Source of the DNA: Diplocarpon mali
Lineage: Eukaryota > Ascomycota > Leotiomycetes > Helotiales > Drepanopezizaceae
Assembly (NCBI GenBank): GCA_024741835.1
Contig: JAENRP010000015.1
Location: 143,517 to 207,516, forward strand
DNA length: 64,000 bases
Reading direction: 5' to 3'
Shown here one piece after another: positions 1 through 10,883 of the stretch. The translations under genes were made by a program, and so were the position numbers. The notes under the pieces are model-generated. The model was given only the letters and a program-made list of their open reading frames with translations. It had not been told where the DNA came from and ran no database searches. Position 1 is the stretch's first letter, and each line of letters starts with the position of its first letter.

Positions 1-1
1 C

Positions 2-2368
2 CCCCCGGCCGGCAGGGTCCCCAAGCTCACCCTGCGTACCATCACCATGGCCTGCCTGGTCGCCATGGGCGGCTTCATCTTCGGCTACGACACGGGCCAG
101 ATCTCCGGCTTCCTGGAGATGCACGTCTTCCTGGAGCGCTTCGGGGAGCAGGTTACCGTCTCCTCGGCCCACCCGACCGGCTACCGCTTCTCCAACGTGC
201 GGAGCGGTCTCATTGTCGGCCTGGTACGTTGTCCCCTCCCCCTCTCCCCCCTCGCTTGTTTTTGTTCGCTCGCTTCTGTGGTTGGCGCGCGTGTGCGGCG
301 CGTTCTGCTGCGTGGGAAGGGAGAGCCTGCGAGGTCACCGGGGGGAGCAAGGGGCTCGGAAGTGGATGGTGTACGAGCGGATGGGTCATGAACACCGGCT
401 AACCAAGGCCCTGGTACAGCTGTCAATCGGCACCCTCGTCGGCTGCCTCGTCGCCGGCCCGTTTGCCAACCGCTATGGGCGCAAGTGGTGCATCCCCGTC
501 TGGAGCATGGTCTTCATGCTCGGCGTCGTGATCCAGATGGCCATGGGTTCCGGCAAGTGGGTAGGCATCGCCATGGGGAGATGGGTGGCCGGGCTTGGAG
601 TCGGCGGCTTGTCGGTGCTGGTGCCGCTGTACATGAGCGAGACCTCGCCCGTGCCGGTGCGAGGCGCGGTCGTTTCGTAAGTGGCCCTACCTATCACCCG
701 ACTCGGAGGAAAAGGATGCGGGGAGACGGCGAGGGAGTAACGGCGAGGGAGTATCGGCGAGGAGAGAGAGAAGATGGCGGAGGAGAGGAGGGGAGGGGGA
801 GGAAGGAATGGGCAAGCACGAATCCTGGCATCAGGAGCACCTGACCTGCCCTCACCCGACCTGCCCTCACCCGACCTGCCCTCACCCGACCTGCTCTCAC
901 CTGACCTGCCCTCACCTGACCTGCCCTCACCTGACCCCATGCTGACCAGCCCGCGCCGACACAGCTGCTACCAACTCTTCATCACCATCGGCATCTTCAC
1001 CGCCGACTGCATCAACTACGGCACCGAGTCCCGCGGCGACACCGGCTCCTACCGGATCCCCATGGGCGTCGGCTACATCTGGGCCCTCATCCTCGGCCTC
1101 GGCATCCTCTTCCTGCCCGAGTCGCCCCGGCACGACTTCAACCACGACCGGCCGGCCCGGGCCCGCACCACCATGTCGATGTTCTACGGCCTCCCCGAGA
1201 GCCACCCGCTCATCGTCAGCGAGACGGGCGAGATCGAGAAGGTCATGCGCGCCACGTCGGGGCCGCACCCGTGGTACGAGATCTTCACCGCCCCGCGCAT
1301 GCCGTACCGCGTGCTGCTCGCCATGGCCCTGCAGATGCTGCAGCAGCTCACCGGCGCCAACTACTTCTTCTACTACGGCACCTCCATCTTCACCGGCGTG
1401 GGCATCCGCAACTCGTACGTCACGGCCATGATCCTCGGCGGCGTCAACGTCGGCGCCACCGTCTTCGGCGTCTGGCTCGCCGGCAGCAGGTGGTCGCGCC
1501 GGCGGGAGAGCCTGTACGTCGCCGCCCTGTGGCAGTGCATGTGCTTCCTGGTGTTTGCGAGTGTCGGCCAGTTCGTCTTCAAGGACAGCGCCGAGGGCAG
1601 CAGCACGGCCAAGACGAGCGGCTACGTCATGATCGTGTTTGCGTGTCTGTTTATCGTGAGCTTTGCCTCGACCTGGGGTCCGCTGGTGTGGGCGTGCATC
1701 TCGGAGATGTTCCCCTACCGCTACCGTGCCGTCGGGATGGCCTTGGCCACGAGTGCGAATTGGTTCTGGTTCGTCTTGCGCTCTTGCCCTGATTCTCTGG
1801 CTCCTCTTCCTCCTCGTCCTTCTCGTCCTCGTCCTCCTCCTCCTCGTCCTCCTCCTCCTCCTCCTCCTCCTCCTCCTCCTCCTCCTCCTCCTCCTCTTCA
1901 CCTGCCATTCACCTCCTCCCCCTCCTCCAACCGAATCAGTCAACTAACCAACCTCTCCCTAGGAACTTCATGCTCGCCTTCTTCACCCCCTTCATCACCG
2001 GTTCCATCAACTACGCCTACGGCTACGTCTTCGCGGGCTGCAACCTCGCCGGCTTCCTGGTCGTCTACTTGTTCCTCATCGAGTCCTCGGACCGCACGCT
2101 CGAAGAGGTCGACGCCATGTACTTGCTGCACGTGCCCCCGCGCGGCAGCGGGCACTTCTGCTTCGACGAGAAGACCAAGGCGATGATTGGCGAGGGCCTG
2201 GGCACGGACAGGATGGAGCTTGAGCGCGAGGACGGTGGGGAAGGGGGAGGCAAGGGGGTACTACCAGGGATGGGACGTATGAGGAAGAGGGGAGAGGCGG
2301 AGAGGGGGGGTGTAGTGCAGGATGAGGGGGTGTTGAGGAAGGAGGGGGAGGGGATGCGGAGTGTGTAG
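2..2368 (+). CDS. MFS sugar (hexose-type) transporter, 5' partial, four exons
   Basis: Major facilitator sugar transporter that would move hexoses across the plasma membrane. My model is join(2..223, 420..676, 965..1768, 1963..2368), 562 codons in the window, all junctions in frame. The reading frame is open to the left edge, so the true start lies outside; the ATG at 47 is internal. Visible family marks, in order: GYDTGQISGF in helix 1, NRYGRKW in the helix 2-3 loop, PESPR at the end of the N-terminal half, QQLTGANYFFYYGT in helix 7, and the WFWNF/FTPFI region restored by the last splice. It resembles the fungal RCO-3/high-affinity glucose transporter group; sensor and transporter cannot be told apart here. 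Odd points: the second-half loop reads SRWSRRRE, lacking the usual GRR spacing, and the C-terminal tail of about 70 residues is Gly/Glu/Arg-rich and unlike the family. Introns 2 and 3 hold simple repeats. Confidence 0.9.
841..937. repeat. 15-bp minisatellite inside intron 2 of the sugar transporter
   Basis: About six and a half copies of a 15-bp unit, CTGACCTGCCCTCAC with C/T variants, fill much of the second intron (677-964). Read as protein it gives a PDLPS repeat, but the splice sites at gtaagt (677) and acag (961-964) remove it. Confidence 0.9.
1801..1896. repeat. CTC/TCC trinucleotide microsatellite inside intron 3 of the sugar transporter
   Basis: An almost pure pyrimidine run of CTC triplets, interrupted by a few CTCGTC units, within the intron 1769-1962. 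The intron still ends with a normal branch site (CTAAC) and CCTAG acceptor. The tract may mutate in length but does not alter the coding frame if spliced. Confidence 0.9.
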
Positions 2369-3030
2369 GGAGACGTTGGGAAGAGTGCTGGCGTATGGCG
2401 CAGGCTGTTTACATAGTCGTTGGGCCAGTGTACCTAGAGGGTACTCAAGTACCCTACTTGGTGAATTGCAACCGGTGAGGGGATAGTGTCAGACTCAAGG
2501 TGTATATGGGCATAATTCTAATATAAATTTATAATTAAAACTGTAACTTCCGTACCGGTATCGATATTTCACTGCGAAATACAGTAGTATAAGACAGTCA
2601 AAAGTGTGTATTCAAAAGTTTGCCCTTTACAAAGGGCCGATACAATACCTTGATACCTCTGAATCACCTTCCTTCCTGTATTGCTTCAAGCCTATGATTG
2701 CTATACCCGCCGAGGCCCTCGGTCTGCAAAACCCTCCGAGGTCTATGTAAAACCTGCCCGACTTTATATAATATGCTAATACAGGATGATTCTAGGAACG
2801 AGGGGAACAAGCGTTCTTAAAGCAATCTGCGCACCGACAAAACCACAATGGGCTCCGTCCCTCTACTGCGCGCAAAGCACGAAGTATACCCTTAGCATTG
2901 TGGCTCAACTGTCCTCGAGCGTGACTTGTATTCGCGGCTGTCTCGAATACGAGGCTAGAGATGAGAACATCAGACGAAGATTCAGAGAGAGGAGAGAGGA
3001 ACCAAGGGGTGATTCCATCGAAGATCCAAC
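2369..3030. other. 3' flank of the transporter, then AT-rich sequence without a recognisable gene
   Basis: About 130 bp of GC-rich 3' flank give way near 2500 to AT-rich, TA-rich sequence. One plus-strand open frame (2786-3310) overlaps transposon debris and is not a credible gene. Confidence 0.6.
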
Positions 3031-3183
3031 TGCTACGGTGCTTGAAAATAGGCGTGAGCAGAAGCTTGTCGATTCGAATCTAGCTATATACCCGAGTTCC
3101 TTGAATAGGGTTGCTCCTGGGCTACTTTCGAGGCTGATTGTAGAAGCCGGTCCTTGGAGCTTTAGGCTCCTTGCGGCGCAATA
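3031..3183 (-). repeat. Solo LTR-like repeat, family B, copy 1
   Basis: Shares with 5515-5668 and 30213-30375 a core starting GCAGAAGCTTGT and ending GGCGCAAYA. In the minus orientation the family starts TGTTGCGCC, like an LTR. Here the terminal CAACA has become CAATA, a RIP-type change. The left boundary is approximate and no target duplication is clear for this copy. Confidence 0.55.
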
Positions 3184-3363
3184 CACCCTTTGGGTAGGGA
3201 GTAGCTCTTGGCTAGGCTTGGCTGTATTCCGCTTGAAGACTAGTTTACAAAGCTCTTTTATATATGCTCGTGAGTTCGAGAATAATGAAATTTGCCTATT
3301 TAGGCTGTAGTAGTTGAAAAGGAAGCTAAGCGCTTCTCATTATAGAAAAGACGCTAAATCAGG

Positions 3364-3664
3364 TGTAGCACCTCGGAGTTGCACTTTTGGCATTTTAAAG
3401 TTACGGCGTTTAAGGCTTTTGATTTATCATACAAGGTAGGGATACCCCGATTCCACCCTAATAAGATGGACTAGGATATCCTTGCGTAATATCACGGGAA
3501 CGGGCTACAGGGCTTCTGGCTTGTGTATTTATGTAAGGAGACTCTCCCTTACAAACTCTATAATTCCTTCGTCTACTTCACATTAGACCTATAGAATACG
3601 CCTTTGCACCTTATTCATACTACTATACTTGATCCTATAATATAGGCGGCTCTATATTATTATA
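3364..3664 (+). repeat. LTR of a second, truncated copy of the 37-kb Ty3/gypsy family
   Basis: Aligns with the 307-bp LTRs at 37173 and 44430: TGTAGCACCTC at the start, the shared segment CCTATAGAATACGCC about 60 bp from the end, and a TATTATTATA terminus followed by TTGGATAAAGAAG, the position of the primer binding site. It is more divergent from the two intact LTRs than they are from each other. Confidence 0.75.
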
Positions 3665-5410
3665 TTGGATAAAGAAGTTCTTCTCTATTAAGGACGGCTT
3701 TCAAATAATATCCCAACCTCCTAAGATTTGACAACTCCGTTTCTACGATACTTCAACATTGTCTCTTGATAAATTCAGGATCCTAGAGATCTCTTAAACA
3801 GACTAGGAGCTTAAGTGTAGCTCATTCAAACTAGTATAACCAAGAAACGCTTTTATTAGCCGGACTTTCTCAACCACTCCTTTCGTAGAAGTGCTACGGG
3901 CAGAGTTAAGGAGAGCATCACGCTACTGGAACCCTTTTTTTGCAGAAGCTATACAAGACCGAAACAACGCCGAACCAGAGATGGCAAAACTCCCTAGGAC
4001 CCAATGATGAGGAAAAAGCCAGACAGCACAATTTGTACCTCAATCGCTCAACGATTCGGGTGCAGCCTCCAGAGGCAATTCACCTACTCCAGCCGCAAGA
4101 GCCAGACCTTCCTCTGCTCCCAAGGGGAAGGAAGGGCCGTGAACGCCTTGGCCGAGCGAACCGCGACATGTGCGATTCTTCGAATACAGACGTATTATAG
4201 GGAACCCGTCTGTTGTGCAGCATCGGTGGAGTCTCCACTTATTCTGGGGAATCTCCACGTGACTAAGCTTCGTCACGTGAACCTCATTTTTCCCTTTGAA
4301 GTCTCCTAAAAACTACATAGGATAGAACACAATAAATCAATCATCTTCAGCCAATGGAGCGAGCCTCCTAAGCGACCCAATGAACGGCCCTCCAGCCGAC
4401 CGCACAACACCTCAGCTTAGAACAATCTTTGCAGCGATAGCAGCAAAGCTAAGCGTAATCGAATCAACAGCTGCACGACGAGATCAAGAGGATAGCGCAG
4501 TCTATCACCAACTTAAATAACCTCGCTCGACGAAGCTACGAAACCCCGGAGATAGCGCCGCGCGTTTCTCCAACTATCGAGCGGAGATCTACCTAGCTCC
4601 TTGGTAGTAAATCTCACACAACCCCTGGGCTGGATACGGACGGCAAACGGGCCAAAATCCAGCTAATTGAAAGGATCACCCCCTAAGACGATAGGACCTC
4701 CCTCCTATATAAGCAATAGTAAGCCTTAGTCCGGGACCGACTACAAGTCAATTCCGATCTGTATTTGTTGGTACGCAGATTCCTATACAAGAGGCAAGCT
4801 GCCCTCGTTCCTAGGGTCATCCTACACAGCTGTACCATATGCGATATGAGGGGTTTCATATGTATTTCGGACGGCTGTTCAGCCGGAGGACTTCGGAAGG
4901 ATGTCTACAAACGGCTAGGAGGGACTATAGGAGGGAGGACATTCAGATGTATAAAGGTACCATCTCGGTCATGTATAGATAGACAGACATTACAATAGAT
5001 TCTTTTTGATAACAAGTACTCAACTATATTCACGTGAATATCGATTACCGGTATAGAACCTACAGTATTCGAATAAGCGAGCTCGCCGAGCCCTTATTTG
5101 GGGATCTACGATAGGCCAAGCCCGAATATACTTGGAACCTCAGTACCTTTTAAGACGAATCGCTTCTTAGATTAAAGGGAAATGGTGGAACTGTTAAGCA
5201 GTTGCTTACTAGTAGGTTAAGAAGTAGATCCATTTAGGTCTATTTTCTATCATATTTATATAAAAGAAGCCGGATATTCTTGTGAAACTTTCTCGCGGTT
5301 TCGGACCCGATTCCACTCTGCCACATTGTAGGGGGAAGTGTCAAGGTCAGAGTGGTTCTTTATGTGGAATAAAATCACACCGTGGAGGATACGTATGCTT
5401 CTGAGCGAGG
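3665..5410 (+). pseudogene. Truncated gag-side internal region of a Ty3/gypsy element
   Basis: Collinear with 37480-38690 in the intact-length element. Matching landmarks are GAAGTTCTTCTCTATTAAGGA just after the LTR, TTTCGTAGAAGTGCTA near 3880, and CCCTTATTTGGGGATCTAC near 5093. Homology stops near 5405, so protease, reverse transcriptase, integrase and the 3' LTR are missing. The stretch of about 310 bp from 4757 to 5070 has no counterpart in the other copy; it is either an insertion here or a deletion there. The copy keeps more GC than the 37-kb one and a few short open frames (3940-4309) but no full gag frame. Confidence 0.7.
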
Positions 5411-5514
5411 GTGAATCATGAACTTATGATGAAACTTCTCTAAGATGACCCCTAATTTTCAATGGTTTATAATCATTGCTCTCAAGAGTAGCAGATAGTG
5501 CTGATGACTGTCGT

Positions 5515-5668
5515 GCTTGATAAATAGGGAGGTGTCCTGGTAGTAAGCAGAAGCTTGTCAATTCGAATCTAGCTACATATCTGAATTCCTTAAGGTTGCT
5601 CCTTGGCCACTTTAGAGGCTGATTACATAAGCCGGTCCTTGGAGCTTCAGGCTTCTCACGGCGCAACA
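5515..5668 (-). repeat. Solo LTR-like repeat, family B, copy 2
   Basis: Same family as 30213-30375, ending GGCGCAACA at 5668. The five bases after it are ACTGA and the five before 5515 are GCTGA, a target duplication with one mismatch. Boundaries follow from this and from alignment with the 30-kb copy. Confidence 0.6.
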
Positions 5669-6455
5669 ACTGATCTAGCACAGGTTGGAATAAGGCGAAA
5701 ATATCTTTGCTACATAGGTAGTCACCTGAGATTCGGATCGAGGGGTTATATATGTCAAGGGGCTGAGTCGTCGGACGGGCGCGGCGGGGCTAAGCGTCCC
5801 TCGGCCGGCCGCTGGGATGTAGCAGGACGCAGAACAACTGATATCATTCGACTTCGGGACTGAGGGCTGAAGATGGCCGTGACATGGCAGGTGATGGAGG
5901 CGAGAGGAATCTCCGACTCGCGAGGCGATCTGCAGCTTCGGAGCTTGGTCGTCTGCCCTCGCCCTTCCCCCTCACCGGTCTGCAGCCGCGTGCGGCAGCG
6001 AGGAACTGGCGAGCCGCGGGTATAATCAGACGTCCTCTGCAAGCGTGCGATATCTCGTACACGCTATGTCGGTAGCACCCTCACGTTTCACCTGGGAAGC
6101 AGTCAGAGTTACATGTTCTTCGCGCGTGGGCATCGGTCTCGCTAACCTCCACGTTTAATCAAGCCATAGGTGCCCAGAAGACGCAGGCCGCCGGCGGGGT
6201 AGGCGCATCCTCCGCGGGCCCATGTCCTTCTCTGCTATGATGCCGTGATGTTGTCGGGCCGCGGGGAACGAAGCTTCTCCCGGGCCTCATTCCCGGCCCG
6301 AAGATGACGCTGTTGAGCCGGGCGTCGGCGCCGGGAAGAACGGAGTCGGGCATACAGAGACCAAGATGCCAGGCCTGGACACGTTCGGGAGGACGGCGGT
6401 TGTGATCTGTTGACAAGCCCCGCGGATACGCCCGCCGTGTTCGCTTAGCGGAGTA
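5669..6455. other. GC-rich intergenic sequence, no gene recognised
   Basis: GC rises sharply after 5750. Open frames on both strands are short and overlap one another, and none shows a family motif. The frame at 6159-6416 (minus) could be a downstream part of the fragment at 6456-6602, but I could not join them into a recognisable protein. Confidence 0.4.
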
Positions 6456-6602
6456 TCAAGCCCTCAACGACACCTGGAGCTTGGCAACCGAGAGGACCCA
6501 GAACGCTGTGAAAGCCACGGCCAGGACGCTACTGGTCGTGACGAGCTTGAGTTGGAAGAGTAGTGTCTGCTGGAGGTCGGGGATGTGAACCAGCGCGCCC
6601 AT
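6456..6602 (-). pseudogene. Possible N-terminal membrane-anchor fragment, 48 codons
   Basis: An ATG at 6602 opens a 48-codon frame: a short polar start with IPDLQQ, then one strong hydrophobic segment at residues 21-39 (LVTTSSVLAVAFTAFWVL), then KLQVSLRA and a stop. This layout resembles the signal-anchor start of fungal cytochrome P450s or other ER-anchored enzymes, but no catalytic part follows. A GTGTCG sequence after KLQ could be a weak splice donor with an acceptor near 6410, yet the next exon is not recognisable. It may be a decayed gene remnant. It was too short for standard ORF calling. Confidence 0.3.
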
Positions 6603-9189
6603 GGCTGCAGCTGGGGTGGAAGAGAGTCGGGGGTCAACGTGTGGTCGGAGACTAGCGATGAGCGCGTAAATTCCTGCAAAGTCCTGTGTGAGACAAGTGA
6701 TGAAGGCCGACGACAGTTGGCTCGGCCGCAGGATAATATATAGGGATTTCCCCTGCCGCTAACTCGACCGTCGTTTGAGCTGGGTGACGGGTGACGGGTG
6801 ACGGGTGGAGCTCGCCTAGCTTCGCTTAGAGTGGACGCGGCATAAAGAGTGGTTGGAAGCTCGGAGCTCCATTGAATGTACACAAGCCAAGGCTCGCCGC
6901 AGGGGAGTTGCTCCACCCAGCGACCCAGCTCCAAAGACCTTCAATTCGGCGCTGGCAGGCATACATTGGAAGGGGAAAAAGAAAGTCATTGACGTCATGA
7001 CCTCGAAAGCAATTCGGTTCGGTGTCAGAGCAGAGTCCGAGGACCGAGAGGCGCTTACGCAGAGCCCACACAGACCCAAAAAGAACCTCTCGCATCTCGG
7101 GCATCTCGGCCCTGAAGAGCTGTAGCATGAGATCGATGTTTGGCAGCCACCTGCTCTGTAGCTCGAGGTGCTCTGTAGCTCGAGGCTAGCCAAGAGTCGA
7201 GGAACGCAAGTGTTTCAATGTTAGGAGAATGCAATGTTCCAGGGGTCTGGGCTGGAAACAACTTGATTAAAAGCTACGTGAGAAATATAAGAAATCACCA
7301 TGTTATTGGGTGGTACAACAATTTCCTGGCAAAATTTCTTCTATTTTATCATACTCAGATGTCCCAGGCTTGGATAGTAACAAAAAGAATATAGTATCAT
7401 GGGGATACTTGCATAGGAGATTTGGCCATGATTACAGAGGTTAGATGTATCGACATTCTGATTTATCACAAGGGGTGTGTGGAGATAACAAGGTTTTTCG
7501 CGGAGAGTCATCTTTCTAGAGTTAATGAACTCCTTCGCGCTTCTGGAGACGTTGTCACTTTTGATATTGGGTCAAGCTGCGGGGGTATAGTCAGTTGAGG
7601 TTGTGTATTCCCTTATAAAATGTCGACCAGTTTGTCAATTACTGAAAAGCAGCTGGCTTTTTTCAGATTGAGCGAGGCCCTCAGAAAGCGAATGCCGATG
7701 ACAGTCAGCACTTATCTAGTTGATATTCTCTGTGAGATTCTGTGCAAGGGGCCCACAGGCGCCGCACATTAATCCACCTGAAAAACAACGTAGTATCATA
7801 CATTCTACACGTCCCAGATGAGGATATCGGCTATTCACAAGCTGCGCCATGACAGGAAGGGCACAGCTCACGTCAGAATGGTTTACCAGCCGCAGTTACC
7901 ACCAAGTGTCAAGACACCATAGCTTGCGCTGCTGGAATGTACGAACACATGACCACTTCTTCGGATTAACACCTCTTCCGAGCGGGCTCTTCGGAGACCT
8001 CTTGATTGCTGAGAATCACACCGTCATCACTGCTACTAAATCACATCTACTCCATAATCACGAAGGCCTTGTACCAGCACACCGCGCGTGTGGCCTGTCA
8101 CTTCAGCTAATTTGAACGAGAATTGTATCCTCGTGATCGTATAGACCCTTGATTCAACATTGCTGGTGTGAGGACCAGCGAATACGCCCTCTGGAATTTC
8201 ACGATCCCCTGTTTCCGGGTTACTTTCGAGTGGGAAGTTCTCTTGCGAACATCCCTCTCGGTTAAACAAGGGGTGTACCAATCTTCTACGGGGTAAACTT
8301 AATGTAAGTCAGCGTGGCCCGTTTTCTCGGCAGCTTCGAGGTTCGTGCATGTGCAGACGACATGGGTCATATTGCTAGTCTACAACTGAGAAAGTCTCGA
8401 GTATCAAGTGTCCATACCATTTGGGACACTCGACCACGTTCAAAAAGGTCCTCGAAGCAATACGATGCCAGACCGACTGAGAAGATTTTAAGCGCCAAAA
8501 AGAAATTCAAGAAGTGGGGAAGATCTTTGTGAGACTGTGGCCGCTAGACGAGTCAGACAAAAGACCGCAGGCGACTCCAAAGCAGCAAATGGAAATATGC
8601 TGAAACCGACCCTTAAAGGATGAGGCCACAATATCTTCAGTCGACATATGAAACAGGTCCTGGCCAGTATCTGAAGGCATGCAGAGGTAAGTGCCGATTG
8701 AGAGAGACCTTCCATCAGTATTGAATCGTACTATGATTAGCGCAAATAGGTTTTATAAAGGTTCTATTAATTCTCAGTTTCGTTCTTCGGGGAATATCCC
8801 TAGAAGAGTACTATCGGGAGTACATATCTGCATATCGAGACCTTCTTTATCTCCTCGGCGTAATGCTAAAGGCGCACTAAATTCATACACAAAAAGGCAT
8901 CTAACGAAATTAGGCGCCCTAGGACCAAATTTTATAAAGATGCAGCTACCTAAGAATCACCCATAATATTGAGGATTATGAACCTAGTTCACCATAGGTC
9001 ACTAATCGAGAACTATACACCTGCACGCGGCCTGCTTTCTGACAAGGTTTCTAGGTAGAGAGGATGCATAATACTGTAGGAGAGCAGGGGCCTAAAACAT
9101 ATAAATCAAGGTCTTCCCCCCGTCTAGTTTTGACCCTAAGTATAGACCTCATGTTTGACTCCCTAGCTTAGTAGATCGCTTACACTCTA
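6603..9189. other. Intergenic sequence without a recognisable gene
   Basis: Short, mutually overlapping frames only. From about 7260 the sequence is AT-richer and looks like degraded repeat; the frame at 8691-8966 has no known motif. Direct repeats TGACGGG (6785-6803) and CTCTGTAGCTCGAGG (around 7160) are the only local structure noted. Confidence 0.45.
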
Positions 9190-9930
9190 CCGGAGCTTGG
9201 AGTAATCTGAGCAAATGCTCGATTCCCTCGCACGACTACTACTACCACTACGAATACTCCTTTGACCACTTCTCGTTTCACCTAATCTTCCCCAACCCTC
9301 CTTTTTCTCCTCCTCGATATCATTTTATATCGCTTCTGATCCTCCTGGTGTCCTTCTATCCTGCTCTCTTCTCCTATCCTCACACTTTCATTCTTTATCC
9401 TTTTATCTATAAAATCCATCTATATCTTATAAGCCAATTCTTCCTAATTTCTCTTGATTATCTCTTATTTCCTTTTAATCTTATCCCCATCTCATAACTT
9501 CGCATCTGCTTTTCACTTTTCCACTTGCCTCCTTATATTTTTAAGAAAGTACTTTAATTTCTTATAATGCTAACTCTTACTTTGTATACATAATTTATAC
9601 TTCTTACTTCCTACTTCTTCCCTACTAATATTATGATAATGCCTTTAACTTTCATTACTTCGCACCCTTTCCCTCTTAATTATCCATTTATACTAATTCA
9701 TATCCCTTTACATCTTCTCTTCTCTTCTCCTCTCCACTCTTCTCGCATCCCATTTTCCTCACCTTTTATCACTCTTTCGTCTCTTTCAACTCCCCCCTTT
9801 TTAATTGTTACCTCTTACCCCGCGAATTCATTTCCCTGTTCGCACCCCCTTACCCTCTTCTCTTTTTAAAACCCTTTTACATATTACAATAATACTCCTC
9901 ATTGATTTAATACTTATTTCCCTTACCTCT
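9190..9930. repeat. Long pyrimidine-rich tract on the plus strand
   Basis: About 700 bp strongly enriched in C and T on the plus strand (TTCTCCTCC, CTTCTCTTCTCCTCTCC and similar), and again at 10290-10500. Frames through it are low-complexity Ser/Pro/Leu/Phe and are not believable proteins. It does not resolve into a fixed repeat unit by eye. Confidence 0.6.
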
Positions 9931-10883
9931 ATTTGAGGAGAGCGAGTGGTATTGATCCAACGGATGCGCTATGTAGGTCGAAGAAAAGACAAGGAGGGAA
10001 GAGAGGCTAGCCCTGGTAAGGCAGAGCGATAAATACAAGAAACACCCCTCCACTTACACAGCTGCTCCTATTGGACGCCTTGTTCACCGCCTTGTTCACC
10101 GCGCCTGCCGTCGGCAAGGCACCTCCCTTACCCTCCCGCCTCTCACTGCTAGCACGTGCATAACGTGGCTCTATGCATATATGCTCGTAACACCTCTTGT
10201 CCCTATACATTATTACTGATCTCCTGGGTTCCTTTACTTCCCCTGACCCACCTCTAAATATCCTCATCCTCTTATTCTATAAAAAGCCCTTCTTACTTGA
10301 ATTATTTTAATAACTTGACAATTCTGCCTCTATCTCCGTTTATCCCTTCATATCCCCCCTCACCCCATTTCACTTCTCTATTCTCACTTATCACCGATTC
10401 AGATCTTGACTTCGATTATTTTAATTACAAACCAGCTATCCCCTCCCCTCTTCCTATTTGGATCCTGGCAACCCCTTCCCAGCTGTAGCCACCCATTTTT
10501 TTGGTATGTACAAAAAGTAGAAAGAGTGAGAAAAAAAAAAAAAGAGGGAAAACATACAAGCTCCGAGAGTGAAAACAAGAGCCTGAGCTAGAACTGGAGA
10601 GCACCCGGCGCCTCGCTTGCCTGCTTTCCCTTGCTTTGCTGTACGATCGCTTTCCAGCTAGATCCGTGATATGGGTATGTAGATGTGTATTGACCAGCTT
10701 TCCAGACCAAAACAAGCCGTCCAACGAATTCAATATACCGCCTCTTCCTTCCCGGCACTGTCGCTGCCCACGACGCTTCACAACACTCCACCCACTTCAC
10801 AAATAGTAGAACCTCAAAACGTACTCCCCCCCCCCATCACGCCCAGGGCATAAGCACGCGACGCGAACAACCCGCACACTCAT
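9931..10883. other. 3' flank of the Zn2Cys6 gene and low-complexity sequence
   Basis: Contains a short direct repeat (GCCTTGTTCACCGC, 10078-10101), a 15-base A run near 10530 and further pyrimidine bias. Nothing coding is recognised. The regulator's transcript should end in this interval. Confidence 0.45.

Noticed and set aside
841..937. CRISPR-like array of 15-bp repeats
   Set aside because: Contiguous minisatellite without spacers, inside a fungal intron.
927..1943. 338-codon minus-strand frame with Arg/Asp-rich sequence
   Set aside because: Shadow of the transporter exons and of the CTC repeat; its repetitive Arg run is the antisense of the microsatellite.
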